This document shows positions 1 through 11,432 of a DNA stretch of 64,000 nucleotides, in pieces. Position numbers and translations under genes: made by a program. Under the pieces are notes generated by a model. The model made no database searches. It saw only the letters and a list, made by a program, of their open reading frames with translations, and was not told the DNA's origin. Each line of letters opens with the position of its first letter. The first letter of the stretch is position 1. Origin of the DNA: Bimastos eiseni (taxonomy: Eukaryota > Annelida > Clitellata > Crassiclitellata > Lumbricidae); the NCBI GenBank assembly GCA_959347315.1, contig OY365818.1, positions 5,639,309-5,703,308 of the forward strand, read 5' to 3'.

Positions 1-507
1 TTTAATTACAAGATTGCAAAAAGCTACTTGTGAGACAAATGCATTAAAGTGTTAGATAGGTCTCGAGAACAAACACTATTGTGTTCAAACATTGTACATT
101 AGCAACAGCCACAAGATTGTGCTTCATGCAGTGTGCCCAGAAGAGAAGGAACAGTACTGTTACCACGGCATCTTAGACAACCACTGGGCAACCATTAAAA
201 CTACTGGCATGCAAAATCATGTCAAGAATAATCTTGAATCGCTTGTTGCCATTGAGTTACTGTATCATCTTTTAACAGGCAATGCATACGGTTAACGTGA
301 TTTCTCCTAGGCAGCTTATATCAAAAATGTAAATGACCAAAGAACAAGCATCCACATGTCTATTATAGCACGTGTGTTTATCTACAATTTTAGGCAAGAG
401 CAGATGTGCAGTTAGGCAGAAGCACATTTTTATATAGGTATAAGGTCATGTATCACGCATGAAGCAACATTAAACCGTCCAATTGTTGTACATTAAGACT
501 ATAAAAT

Positions 508-720
508 GTGGCACAGTGGCTGATCGGTTAGAGCGGTCGGACCGCAACACTCAATGTGTGCTGAGTGAGCAGGTTCGACCCTCGTTCGAGGCGTCAGTCA
601 CTGTTTAGGGACCATGAGCAAGTCCTTCGTGCACAATTGCTCTGCAGTGCAACTGTAATTGCGCCGTCGAGATGTGTGCACTTCTGAGCAAAAGATGATG
701 GAAGAAGGGCAACATAAAAT
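508..720 (+). mobile_element. tRNA-derived SINE, family A, copy 1
   Basis: Starts with a tRNA-like head: A-box-like TGGCTGATCGGTTAGAGC and B box GGTTCGACCC. A body follows with AGTCCTTCGTGCACAATTGC and AATTGCGCCGTCGAG. The second copy at 50205-50430 matches through head and body. It lies in the SMARCE1 intron that runs off the left edge. The ends cannot pair as a tRNA acceptor stem, so it is not a tRNA gene. Besides this copy, positions 1-1212 show only AT-rich intron. Confidence 0.8.
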
Positions 721-1212
721 TTCAAGAATTTCAATTCAATTTCAAAACAGTCACAGAAAAACATGCCAACTGGATTTTAAAGCCACAGCTGGTACATTTA
801 CTACAAAAATCTTTATACAAAGCCACTTAACACACACACATGCAAGCCCAAACATTAAAGACACTTAATAAAAATGGCAACGTGTACCACACATCACTTT
901 TGAGTACAACAAACATCATTGTCAACTGCAGCAGGTTCCTATTTTAAATAGAACATACTAAAACAGCTAATTACAATAAATAGAACAATGAATAAAAATG
1001 CAACCTGTACCAAAACAATGGCTTACTTAATCCATGACAATAACGAGCATATTAAATAAATGATTACAACTAATTACAAAACATGCAGGGCATAACTATC
1101 ATACAGAAAGTAAGCACTACCAGAAATAGTGGACATAGCCTACACAAAACATCAACGTGAGATTTTTAAACACAGAAAACAACAAATGGCGATAACTTAC
1201 CAATCGGCTTAC

Positions 1213-2452
1213 CTTTCGGCTGTACCTCATGTAGGGCATCAAGGGCTTATCAGGGGGCTTAGGCTGCTTAGGGGTCTTTCCATCACTCTGTCGGATCAAA
1301 GGTCAAATTATCATACAAGAAATGTCATTCATAATTTACGATTTATATCTTTACAAATATATATTTTTCAATGAAGTGTTTGTTAGTATTCAAAGTTTAC
1401 TTAAAATAAAACACCTTTTACTTAGATGCCTACGGATACAGAGAGTTAACAAAATCTACATAATTGTAAATATTTTCTATTTAACTGAAACAAACTGGCT
1501 GTACAAAACTGGAGAACATTGAAAGACACCCTTAAGTAAAAGATATTAAACACTATTTTCATAGTCCACCTTGACCTGGCATCTGACACCAAAAGAAACT
1601 AGCCGAGTTCTAGGACTAATCAATCACATTATAATTTATAAAATTACAATTGATTTGTATTCTAAACCCTGGGCTTACGGACATGCTGCTGACGACAGGA
1701 GCCACCAAAACCAGATACTTACACCGCCCTTTGCGCCAAGTTTGATTGGGTTGAAGGAAGGATGACCATGAGGATTAGTTACAAAAGGATTTGTTGGCTT
1801 GCTTGCAGAAGCATTTCCACCACTCGTACCTGCTTCCTGTAACTCATATAATAAACAGACAACAGATTAAACCTTCCCAATTGTTCTCCTATTAACTGAA
1901 ACCTTCTCACCCGGTTTGCTCTGGAATCATATCACCTAACAAGTTATTACTGTAATTAGTTATATCAAACTGGTCCCTAAAACTAAGTCATTGTATTGTA
2001 ATGTATTTTATTTACATATATCTATAGCGTCTCTCACAGTACAGACTAATCAGAGGCACTCTCAGTGCGAAAAGCCCATAGTAAGTCTTAATAATATGGG
2101 CAGAAACACAAGCACCCTGTGTTAAAATCATTAAGCACCGATTGAAGAGGTGACAAGCATGGACATTATCCATTAACACTGAGAGGCGGCCTAATGCATA
2201 TGAGCAATTTGAAAACATCAAGTACAAAGTTGAGTATTACATGATATGTGTGATTGGGCAGAATGAAGAGATATATAGAGAGAATCACTGCACAGTAGAA
2301 TCCTAATGGGGCTGCAACTCAAGGCTGAACAGATTATCTGAAGAGAGAGAGAGGGATATGCTTACCCCTTGAAGTGACGACGAAGACGGCTGACCTGAAG
2401 ACAAACCATACGACGAATGAGCGTTTCGACCGACACGAGAGGGAGTAGACAT
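1213..2452 (-). CDS. SMARCE1: SMARCE1 (BAF57), N-terminal coding exons, 5' part only
   Basis: Subunit of the BAF/SWI-SNF chromatin-remodelling complex, nuclear. Three minus-strand exons join in frame, all phase 0: 2452-2366 (29 codons, ATG at 2452), 1836-1723 (38 codons) and 1287-1213 (25 codons). Donors are GTAAGC, GTAAGT and GTAAGC; acceptors are TTACAG and CCGACAG. Exon 3 encodes PKPPDKPLMPYMRYSRK, the nearly invariant start of the SMARCE1 HMG box. Exon 2 has the NP-rich linker seen before the HMG box in this family (NPHGHPSFNP, then KLG). The N terminus MSTPSRVGRN is Ser-rich. The rest of the HMG box and the coiled coil are not in positions 1-1212, so the gene continues off the left edge. 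Exon 3 identity is secure; exon 1 rests on a clean ATG, donor and phase. Confidence 0.88.
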
Positions 2453-2629
2453 GTCTACAAATGCAAGACAACTAACATGCAAGCATGCAATTAGTAGAAG
2501 AGACACGACAATGGCGCACGCAACCGAAACTGCAAAACACACGTTGTGGTCTATATACAGGAATTGAGAATAGGCTGGACACTGCGAGTTAAAAACAAAG
2601 AGCTGTATAAGCGAATCCACTACAGGGAG

Positions 2630-2880
2630 AATCTGATGCAGAAGGTGGTTCAGAGAAAACTGGGGCTATTCGGCCACCTCTGAAGAATGAATGACAACAG
2701 ACTGATCAAGACAGTGATGTCGGCAGGATGGAGGGTCCAAACAAAAGAGGTCATCCAAACAGGGAGTGGCTGGATGATATTGCTCATTGGGTAAAAGACG
2801 ACTTCAGGAATTGACGCACTTGGTTATGGACAAACAGTAGTGAAAGAACCTGACAAAAATGGCATCACATATCTACATGC
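2630..2880 (+). mobile_element. Decayed non-LTR retrotransposon, C-terminal coding scrap
   Basis: In broken frames the plus strand reads LGLFGHL.RMNDNRLIKTVM, then a stretch like the RGRP-REWLDDI motif (with WLDDI in another frame). This pattern is typical of the last part of the reverse transcriptase protein of many animal LINEs. Several frame changes and stops are visible, so it is dead. It lies about 180 bases upstream of the SMARCE1 start codon, on the opposite strand. Confidence 0.6.
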
Positions 2881-5487
2881 ATCCATGATGTTCCTTCTGT
2901 ATCATCATTAGTCCAAAGTATTACCAGCACCCCCTTATATGTTGTACTGTAAGAATGAATACCACATCTATAGGGTGGGGAATGAGGCACACTGTATGAC
3001 CTCTGTAACTCTGCCTGCAGAGTTCAGGTTATCAGAATCAGGATAACCAGGACTCTTCAACTATTGTCAAATCAAAGCAAACAACAAGGAACAGTAGAAG
3101 ACGTTGCACTACATTTGCCAAATTGAACAAGTTTCTGTCAACAACATTTACTAAGAACTTTAAGTCACAAACCTCTATCACAGTTTTAACACAGATACTA
3201 CAACACATACAAATGGAGAACCTATGCGATGCAAAAACAGTATTAAAATATTGATTGTCGCACAGAGTTAGTTCACATTGAGAAAAATAAACACAAAGAT
3301 GTTGCTAAAAAGAATTTCCTTCTTGTAGGGATCTGATAGCTGCACAGTCATGCAACATTGAAACACTGAGATTATCTCAAAACTTTCAACGACACACAGC
3401 CAAAACAGAAGTTAAAGCTTTTAACAAAAATCTACAGAACTTTAAAAAAAATTGTAACTTAAAAATATATTCAACAAATTTCTAGTAACTTTTCAAGCAG
3501 CATCATGACAAACAGTATTTATGTAAATATAATACACTAAGTGAAGTCCATTCACGTGCAATGTACTTGTAAAACACTTTAACAGGGCCTGATAGATTAC
3601 ATAGACAATATCTATAGATATATATTACATTATATTTTTCAGTAAAATAGACTGTGCAGCTAGTTGACTTAGCTTACTATAAAGGAGCAAGGGTTCAATA
3701 GTCAGATAGTCTGCACTGCCAAATTCAGTAGTCAAAGACAATGCTATAATCAAGCTGTATAGATAGGAATTGATCTGGCTCCCAAAAATAGCATTTCCGA
3801 TGTGACTGAAAAATACTGATATAAAATAAGTTTTACGCAGCATGCATGTTTTACAAGATTTCCGTTGTCTCAATATTAAAATGCTTACGTTGTGTCTGAG
3901 GCGTTTGCGAACGGTGGCCACTTGACATCGTCAAAAATTCCTAAAGCAGTCAATATTTTTTTATCCGCTGAGGATTTTAAAATTGAATCACCGATGACAT
4001 AATCGACCAGCGATTAGCTTGCTGAACAAGCAACATCATAGCTGATAAATGATGACTAATAGCTTTCATTGAAATTAACTATAAATGAAAATATGTGTAT
4101 TGCATGCAATCTACATTTGATTCATGAGAGAGAAAAAATGTACACCTCCTAGATTAAGCCATGTGCAATGACTTCACACCACCAATCCAAACTCGGCAAA
4201 TTAGCATGCTGTCATGGAATGAGACATTTTATTTCCTCCCGACTTTTCAATAATACTTTAATATTTACTTCCAATATCAATCTATAACAATTACCCCTTT
4301 CTGTTTCGCTCCATTTTTTTATTGAAAGAATTCATCCGATCTTCCGCCTTCCAATTCTTCTTGACCTAAACGACACCCGCCTTAGCACTTGCATCTCTTT
4401 GGCTTGGACTCTATGCAAACCTAAGTCCGATCACCAATTGAGCACCACTAGGAAAACCTTCTGACAGGACACAGCACTCGTGTAGTAGCTGTTGCCCTAC
4501 GCTTAGTTTTCGAGTGGCGCTTTAGAAATGTGGAGTTTACAATAACGATTACGAATAATTACCGAACGCGTCGTAACCACCTTGTGCTATACGATACCTA
4601 TGAAAATGTTTACTCAAAGCCAAAATTCACTGTTATATTCAAATCAAATAAATGCATTTTAGGTAAATCATATAATCACACGTACCGCATACACTTTTCT
4701 TACAAAACAGTAAACAAAATCTTAAAAATTAACATTTTGTTAGCACACAATGACGCGTTGTCATGAGCTGAAACCTATTCTCGCCCAAAATTCATCAACA
4801 TTCTATGCGAAAACTGATGAAGTAAGTAAGTACGCAAAACATAGCCTTAAACCAAGCACACAATTGGACATAATTTTAAAAAAATAAAAGTAAAATTAAG
4901 TACAAGTAACAATAATGTATCGTGATGTTATGGCATATGATAAAACGAGCTCAACATCCTGGCAATGAATCCTTTTCTAGTAGTGTAGTCTGAACGTGGA
5001 ATTTCACGGATGATACGACGCAGCTGTAGGGCACCGTGTTTAACAAACGGGAGGACCGAATTGATTAAAATCATGAACATAGCCAGGATCAGCTTACATG
5101 GTAGTTTCGAGCGCGATCAGCTTTGACACACGTGATCACGCGTAGTGCAAAAAGTAGATTAGCTCCGCAGCAAATATTATAGCTAATATGCATGGAGAAC
5201 CAGATTCTTTAGGAGAGTGTAACACCAAAAGATCTTCAGATCACCCAGACGATAGGCAGAATTGTGACATATCTATTCGGTGGGACGGGTTATAAACTTA
5301 TCATGATTTCAGAGAATTTAGTATAGGCAGAATGCAACTTTCCGTTTGGACCAATTTGCAATATGATTAAGTTCAAAATCAGTAGTGGAAATTCCTCATC
5401 CACTTAAAACCAAATAATTATGTCATCAGCATACTTAAATAGTTGATTGCCAACATGTAGAGATCATAACTCTGTCATTGCTTGTAA

Positions 5488-5580
5488 TCCAACAGTGCCA
5501 GTCACAAGTCTGGATAAAGGAGGAGGGTGACGCTAATGATCTCTGTTATCACAGTGTCGTTAAACAGCAACTAACCAACC
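5488..5580 (+). repeat. Core repeat (GTGCCAG family), copy 1
   Basis: About 95 bp containing CAGTGCCAGTCACAAGTCTG, GATAAAGGAGGAGGGTGACG and CAGTGTCGTTAAAC. Other copies: 17557-17650 (minus), 22225-22330, 48246-48352, 57544-57642, 59947-60045 (minus) and 63258-63343 (minus). Confidence 0.75.
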
Positions 5581-6261
5581 AAACAAGGAGAGATTGCAAT
5601 TAAAGGGTAAGGAGGACAGAATCCTGAACCCTACATAAAACTGACAATAATACTCTTTTAAGATGATATAATATCACTTGGTGCAATGAAAATTACTCAC
5701 CTGATTATACACAAAGTCACGAGGTCTGCAGCACAGCAATGCTATTATGCTAGATCGTCTGAAGGCATTTGCAAGTTGAGTGAATTTAAAACAACAAATT
5801 AGGGCTTATGTTCAACAATTTATAATAAATTGTGATTCAAAGCTGCTATTGCTAAACACACAGAACCAGCGAACATGCTATTCTCCATTGTGATCAGTCG
5901 CTTGCCTGTCCTAAGATGGTTGAAATGACCTTCATCATGTATATGATAGCAGCATCATAAATAGGATTAACCCATATTATTATGTAAGCAAAAATTAAAT
6001 TTTCATACCCCATCCCTCTGTTGCACCTCGTACATTTTGTGAAGCTCCTACCCCATGTGCATGTACAACTAAGCTTCTCTAACCCAGTGCAGTGTGATAA
6101 TGCAATATTTATCACTACTTGCCTTGGTTAGGGCAACTACCTGAAATAGATAAGCTTACTTTGCTAATGCTGTGCTGCAGTTGCTTCAATGTAGAATTGT
6201 TGAATATGTGCTATAAAAATCCTCTCAATAAACCCCAAGTTACAGCTATATATTCTATTCA

Positions 6262-6340
6262 GCCAGTGTGGAGCTGGAAGCGCTTCTGAGTAGGCAAACT
6301 TGAAGGGTGCTATATAAATTTACTGTAATAATAATAATAT
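6262..6340. repeat. GAGCGCT...GCTATATAAA short dispersed repeat
   Basis: Holds AAGCGCTTCTGAGTAGG and TTGAAGGGTGCTATATAAAT. Both parts recur, in either orientation, near 13350, 15716, 16719, 18330, 28645, 29932, 41293, 49910 and 58597. The copy just 3' of UQCC1 may lie in its 3' UTR. Confidence 0.65.
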
Positions 6341-6474
6341 GCATGTGTTGAAAAAATTACTCAAACAACGACTGCTGTTAATTGATTCGCTTGGGTACAC
6401 GTTAAAAATCGAACAACCTAGAGATTCAGCATTACTTTTTTAACCTGTAGCAAATAATGTCCTACTATTTTGCA

Positions 6475-7338
6475 TCAAAGTCTCTTCAATATCTGAGCCA
6501 GAATCTCCTTATTCCTTTCGAGGGCTTCGTGCGTTTCATTCAAAGGCGAAAACGCCACGAGTCCGCTGGTGAGCACGACATTCGACTCCACGTTATCCAC
6601 GTTGCACAGCTGCTTACGCACATACATCACCATTTTCTCCAGATGTGCCACATCTTTGCAATCCTTCTCGAAGAAGTTCCTCCACAGAGCACCAGCCAAA
6701 GCCTTATCATCGCTCAGCAATCCCTCATCATACGCAAAGAGAACAGCCTTGAACTGCTCGCTGAGAGCTTTTATTCCCTCTCTGCGAGCTGACGATGACG
6801 CAGCCTGTTCTCCGAGTTTCTTCGTCTTTTTCTCGATGTCCTGCCACATGAAATGGAGCAGGTTGTTACGAAGAAACTTGCCTTCTTTTCCCTCTTGAGC
6901 CAGCCTCACCATGCACAGCCAGACGTGAAGTTCCGTAATGCGAAACCAGGAGTTGAACGTATCCGGCAGTTCAAACTCGCGTAGGAACAAGTCGTGATCG
7001 ACCAGCTCAACACAGCACAGGTACAATCTTAACGAAGACCTCCGCAGCATATACTTTGGATACCTCATTCGAATTTTGAATGTCATCTTGTCCAAAATTG
7101 AAGAAAGCAGGCCTGAAGTGCTATACGATGATTTTGAAATTATGCTGCTTTCAAAGGCACGACATAATGATGCGTTACGACCAAGAATTGGTCGTACGGG
7201 TGGAAACGAATTTACACAAAATCTTGCTGTTGTAACAGTTTTAAGTTGACGAACCACACTGTATGATAACGAATACAGACGGAAATGTTTGTTCATGGCA
7301 AAGTGGTGCCGAAAAAGAGTCTGAAACGTTCCCGCCAT
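6475..7338 (-). CDS. UQCC1: UQCC1, ubiquinol-cytochrome c reductase assembly factor 1 (CBP3 family), intronless
   Basis: Mitochondrial chaperone for cytochrome b in complex III assembly. A single 287-aa open frame, close to the vertebrate length of about 300. The start at 7338 gives an Arg/Lys-bearing, acid-free N terminus (RHHFAMNKHFR) as expected for a mitochondrial targeting peptide. The ubiquinol-cytochrome c chaperone domain covers roughly residues 85-270. Family landmarks are LPDTFNSWF, ELHVWLCMVRLAQEG, LLHFMWQDI, AYDEGLLSDD, LAGALWRNFF and VRKQL. There are no stops, frameshifts or missing core motifs. The gene has no introns although its neighbours are intron-rich, so it may derive from a retrocopy that kept function; no long poly-A run follows the stop. 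It lies in the same direction as SMARCE1 but about 4 kb downstream of that gene's promoter, so no shared transcript is implied. Confidence 0.93.
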   Translation of the reverse strand: MAGTFQTLFRHHFAMNKHFRLYSLSYSVVRQLKTVTTARFCVNSFPPVRPILGRNASLCRAFESSIISKSSYSTSGLLSSILDKMTFKIRMRYPKYMLRRSSLRLYLCCVELVDHDLFLREFELPDTFNSWFRITELHVWLCMVRLAQEGKEGKFLRNNLLHFMWQDIEKKTKKLGEQAASSSARREGIKALSEQFKAVLFAYDEGLLSDDKALAGALWRNFFEKDCKDVAHLEKMVMYVRKQLCNVDNVESNVVLTSGLVAFSPLNETHEALERNKEILAQILKRL

Positions 7339-8595
7339 AATCTATAAAATAACTGAGGTCATTCACAAGTAGGTAAACACAGCACTCAGGTTGGTTCTGG
7401 CAAATCCTTCTTTCATGGCTGCTTGAATCTAACAGTAAATACCCACAAATCAGTTTTATAATTTTATTACTATGTCAGTCATTAGAAACAATAAATTTGA
7501 AACAAGCAAACAGTAACTTGTTTAAACTAGATCTGATGGTGAAAATAGGCAGTGGCCGAGTTTGCTATACTGGAAATAGTGTAAGAATGCGCAGATCGCT
7601 TATCTAAGAGATCTCATTAAATTTGGGCTAGCGCAATCCTTGCACGGGCACCTTAAATGGTGTCCAGGCAAATGGGCAAGCGGAGGTGAAGGATATCACC
7701 CGATGAATTAATTGAAAAATGAGTAGGGTCGAGGCCAATACAGTCGCTATATAAAACGCAAATATTTTCACTGTGGTTCCCCATCGAAGCGCTATAAAAA
7801 TGTCCTTGATGCTTTAACGAAACGGATGAAAAAGAAATCCTAACGCGAGGGAATAACATAGAATGGTAGACTGTACTTAATTTATTTGGTAATATTACTA
7901 TGGCGGCACTGTATAAATAAAACCTCGGATGAGGACATAGTTCAATTTATAGTTTCAATAACCTTGGCATTTCGATAACGTCCATGCATCTAACACGTTA
8001 TGCGATAAAAAAAAATGGCATCCCACCGCGTACAATTCTATGTTCAGTCCATTGAAGTGCTATTTATAACCTCATTGGTTCAGTCACACAGATGATGCAG
8101 CCCCATTGCTTTAGCGCAACTATTCTGTAACTGTTGCGCAAATAAAAGTAAGGAGAAAACAGACAAATTCTGAGAAGGTAAAACTAATAAAACTGCACAT
8201 GCTATCTGGCAAGCGTCACACATAGGCATGGCGCCTTCTATGATTCTATGACTGCGCGCCGGCAAAACAGCAGCCTATCAGAGAGTGGCACAATAATGTT
8301 ACTTATCGGTTTCCATGACGGCGCATATACGACTTAATCGGGGAAAGAGACGTTGAGCCAGTTCAGCATACAACAAGCTTTTCTGGTTGGTATAGAAATG
8401 CGTTTTTGTACAAATAAGGGAATCTGCGATGATAAATTTAAATAAATGCACTGCTTAGATAGGCCTTTGTATAATAATTATATTAGCAAATAAATTGTCA
8501 AATATAGACCTAGCCTAGACGGTTACTGGCGAAAAATTTAGCGATATATCAATTGCCATATGGCCGAATATCTCGATGCATAAAATGCACAGGCT

Positions 8596-8652
<57 letters not shown>

Positions 8653-8746
8653 GTCTACGAAGATAATATATACCCTCGTGATCAATTTTCTCACACTAGT
8701 CTGAAAGCAAATTTAATATTATTGTTGTTTTATCCAATGCTTGCAG
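7339..8746. other. Intergenic, between UQCC1 and the next plus-strand gene
   Basis: AT-rich, with a (TA)n run of about 25 units at 8598-8651. Both flanking genes point away from it, so it probably holds both promoters. A good 3' splice site (TTGCAG) at 8746 shows that at least the last part is intron or 5' UTR of the next gene. No further gene seen. Confidence 0.5.
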
Positions 8747-11015
8747 TCATCATGGACGATCAGAATGAGATATTGCGCTCAACCTACCTGAGGAGCACGT
8801 TCAGCAGCAAGTTATTCAACATCAATCGCCGGGTTCTACAGCTAGACGACACCTTAACGACTATCTCTCACCGCCTGGGCGACATGGACAAGCGGGCTGC
8901 AGAGGTTGCGAATGTCGTTCATGAGTCGAGCTTGGCCGTGGGCGCCATAGAAGCGCTTATGCGTAGGAACCCCTCCTATGGTCTGTTTGCGATACGCGCC
9001 GCTGAAAACTTCCTCGCGGTTCAGATGGAAAAGAATCTTTTGAGATCGAACCAGGACCGGGATGCTGTTCATGCCTGGGAGGACAGAAGCAACGAACCGC
9101 GCGAAGAATCGTCGATGCGTAAAGAGGAGATCTCGAGCTACCGCGTTTTTGCGGAAGAAGAGATTTACGGCGTTTCCAGTGACGTCCATTCTAGACTGCG
9201 AACAGGTAAACGCACCCTTAAACAAATATATAGTCCTTTTTCTTTTGTCGCGGTCAGGCTGGGGCGCTTCTGAATAAGTTCACGGTAGTATCACTATATG
9301 CCTAAATGCTCACAATGAATGAATGAATGAATGAGTGAATGAGTGAATGAGTGAGTGAATGAATTAATGAATTAATGAATTAATGAATTAATGAATTAAT
9401 GAATTAATTAATCTGAATTAATCTGAATTAATGAATTAATTAATCTGAATTAATCTGAATTAATCTGAATTAATCTGAATTAATCTGAATTAATCTGAAT
9501 TAATCTGAATTAATCTGAATTAATCTGAATTAATCTGAATTAATCTGAATTAATCTGAATTAATCTGAATTAATCTGAATTATTCTGAATTAATCTGAAT
9601 TAATCTGAATTAATCTGAATTAATCTGAATTAATCTGAATTAATCTGAATTAATCTGAATTATTCTGAATTAATCTGAATTAATCTGAATTAATCTGAAT
9701 TAATCTGAATTAATCTGAATTAATCTGAATTAATCTGAATTAATCTGAATTAATCTGAATTAATCTGAATTAATCTGAATTAATCTGAATTAATCTGAAT
9801 TATTGAATGGATGGATGGATAGATGAATGAATGAATGAATGAATGAATGAATGGATGGATGGATGGATGGATGGATGGATGGATGGATGGATGGATGGAT
9901 GGATGAATGAATGAATGAATGAATGAATGAATGAATGAATGAATGAATGAATGAATGAATGAATGAACTTTCCTCTTATTCGCGTTTCGCTGCTTTTACG
10001 ACCAGGTCAGTACCAGAAATACTTGAGTCTTCTATGGTCATTGACCGGACAGAAATTCCGGAAAAAGGAGCATTACCTGGGCGTCAGCGCAGATGGCCGG
10101 AGCAGCAGCGGCGGCAGGTGGAAGTGGCTTCCATCGGGATTCGATTTCGTCGACATCCTCGGGATCGTCTTCCACAGCATGCCGCAGGACGAGGGACTAC
10201 GACGCCTCTTCACGCAATTCATTGATGCCGAGATGCTGCGCAAAAAGACACAGCAGGATGCGGAGGATGCTGACGCCAGTCGTGTTGCCATGACGACGAA
10301 CCAGGCATCTTCTTCGAGAGGTCGTGTCATGCTGTGTAGCCAGGAAGCTCTTGGAGCAGGCGGAGTGAGCGGAGATTGTGAGCTGGTACCGAGTGGAGAC
10401 CTGAGACATGGAGGAGATGGAGGTCTAATGGATGGTAGTGATGTGGCGAGAGATTGTTTGAGGTTCGAGGACACGGAGATAGGAGCGTCAGCGGACACGA
10501 GCCAGACGAAGAGAGGGTCAGAGGTGAGGGACGGGTCAAAGGAAGTACGAATAGCACCGGTGGTAGGAAGGCGGACGTACAGCCGGCTGAGCAGCCGGAA
10601 GGGATTGTGCACGGGCTTGAGCAAGGATAGGAGAAGGATAAAGGAGGAGGGTAACCTAAAGAGGCAGAAGAAGGAAACCGAGCAGCACCAGCAGCAGGCG
10701 TCCTTAAGCAAAACAGCTGAACTCAAGAAGCCCATGGCACAATGTCTGGAAGGACAGCCGCAGATGTTGAGTAGTTCACCCATTGGTGAATATGGTAAGC
10801 CCACAGCTGCTACTGGTGGGGAATTCCCCAACCGGAATCGCGCCAAAGGACCGGAAGTCAGGTCGTCTGCCTCTTACACAGTGTGCACACCAGCGCATCA
10901 GCAGGATGCCGAGAGGTTCGAGAGGCAGGATCCTCGACGGGCTGCTGAGGACGGTGTATGTGGTGAGAGAAGGAGAAGATGCTCTGGGCATCGACTCAAC
11001 ACTTCCGCTATTTAG
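8747..11015 (+). CDS. Uncharacterised protein with a helical N terminus and charged C terminus
   Basis: Not recognised. Exon 8747-9205 follows acceptor TTGCAG; the first ATG is at 8752 and the donor is ACAG/GTAAAC. It joins in phase 1 to exon 10006 onward (acceptor GACCAG), and reading through to the stop at 11013-11015 gives about 487 aa. Residues 1-60 are heptad-like ([20 protein letters not shown]), suggesting a coiled coil. Residues 150-230 look folded: [47 protein letters not shown]. The last 250 residues are hydrophilic and probably disordered. An 87-base segment, 10795-10881, has good GT-AG ends and preserves frame whether or not it is spliced. The start is uncertain because an acceptor sits five bases before the ATG, so more exons could lie upstream. 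Confidence 0.6.
9306..9962. repeat. Compound satellite: (GAAT)n, (TAATCTGAAT)n, (GGAT)n, (GAAT)n
   Basis: Fills most of the 800-bp intron of the uncharacterised gene. The core, about 9410-9800, is some 39 near-identical copies of TAATCTGAAT. It is flanked by GAAT and GGAT tetramer arrays and ends about 45 bases before the 3' splice site at 10005. Confidence 0.97.
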
Positions 11016-11208
11016 GTCGTTACACAGCAATGGTTATATCTGTGAACTATGTCGTTGAAATTAAGTTACATTGGCTCAATAGTATCAATACCGTAATGGT
11101 CTTTATGTAGGCCTACGTGTAAGTGACTGATTTGTAACCAGATTAAAAATTAATCGTTTGCTGTTTCATTTGAAGTTATTGAAATCTGCAGTCGAGTGAA
11201 TTTATATC

Positions 11209-11368
11209 CTGGAGCAATGACAGGATATCCTCTGTTGAGTGGAATAGGCCTATGCATACACATATATATATATATTAGGCCTATATATATATATATATTT
11301 GGCCAATACATATATATATATATTAGGCCTATTCCACTCAACAGAAGATATATCCGGTCATTGCTCCA

Positions 11369-11369
<1 letters not shown>
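11209..11369. mobile_element. Foldback / MITE-like inverted repeat with TA-rich loop
   Basis: The left arm starts CTGGAGCAATGACAGGATAT and runs through GTTGAGTGGAATAGGCCTA (11209-11252). The right arm (11325-11369) is its inverse with a few changes. The loop is mostly (TA)n interrupted by TAGGCCTA and TTGGCCAAT. Confidence 0.85.

Positions 11370-11432
<63 letters not shown>
11370..11432. repeat. (TA)n microsatellite
   Basis: About 30 TA units directly abutting the right arm of the foldback element. Confidence 0.95.

Larger units (their letters stand above)
2885..6474. other. Gap without a recognised gene, between SMARCE1 and UQCC1
   Basis: AT-rich sequence. It holds the SMARCE1 upstream region, one core-repeat copy near 5488-5580 and a GCGCTATATAAA-type repeat at 6262-6340. 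Short open frames here (for example 3625-3921 minus and 4530-4766 plus) show no domain, no splice context and AT-driven composition. No gene is seen. Confidence 0.5.

Noticed and set aside
508..605. tRNA gene with A and B boxes
   Set aside because: No acceptor stem can form, and the same head continues into a repeated body at 50205; it is a SINE.
6457..6898. Two plus-strand frames over UQCC1
   Set aside because: Antisense shadows of a well-conserved gene.
10073..10846. 257-codon minus-strand frame opposite the uncharacterised gene
   Set aside because: Shadow of the plus-strand exon, whose splice phase agrees with the upstream exon; the minus frame has no such support.
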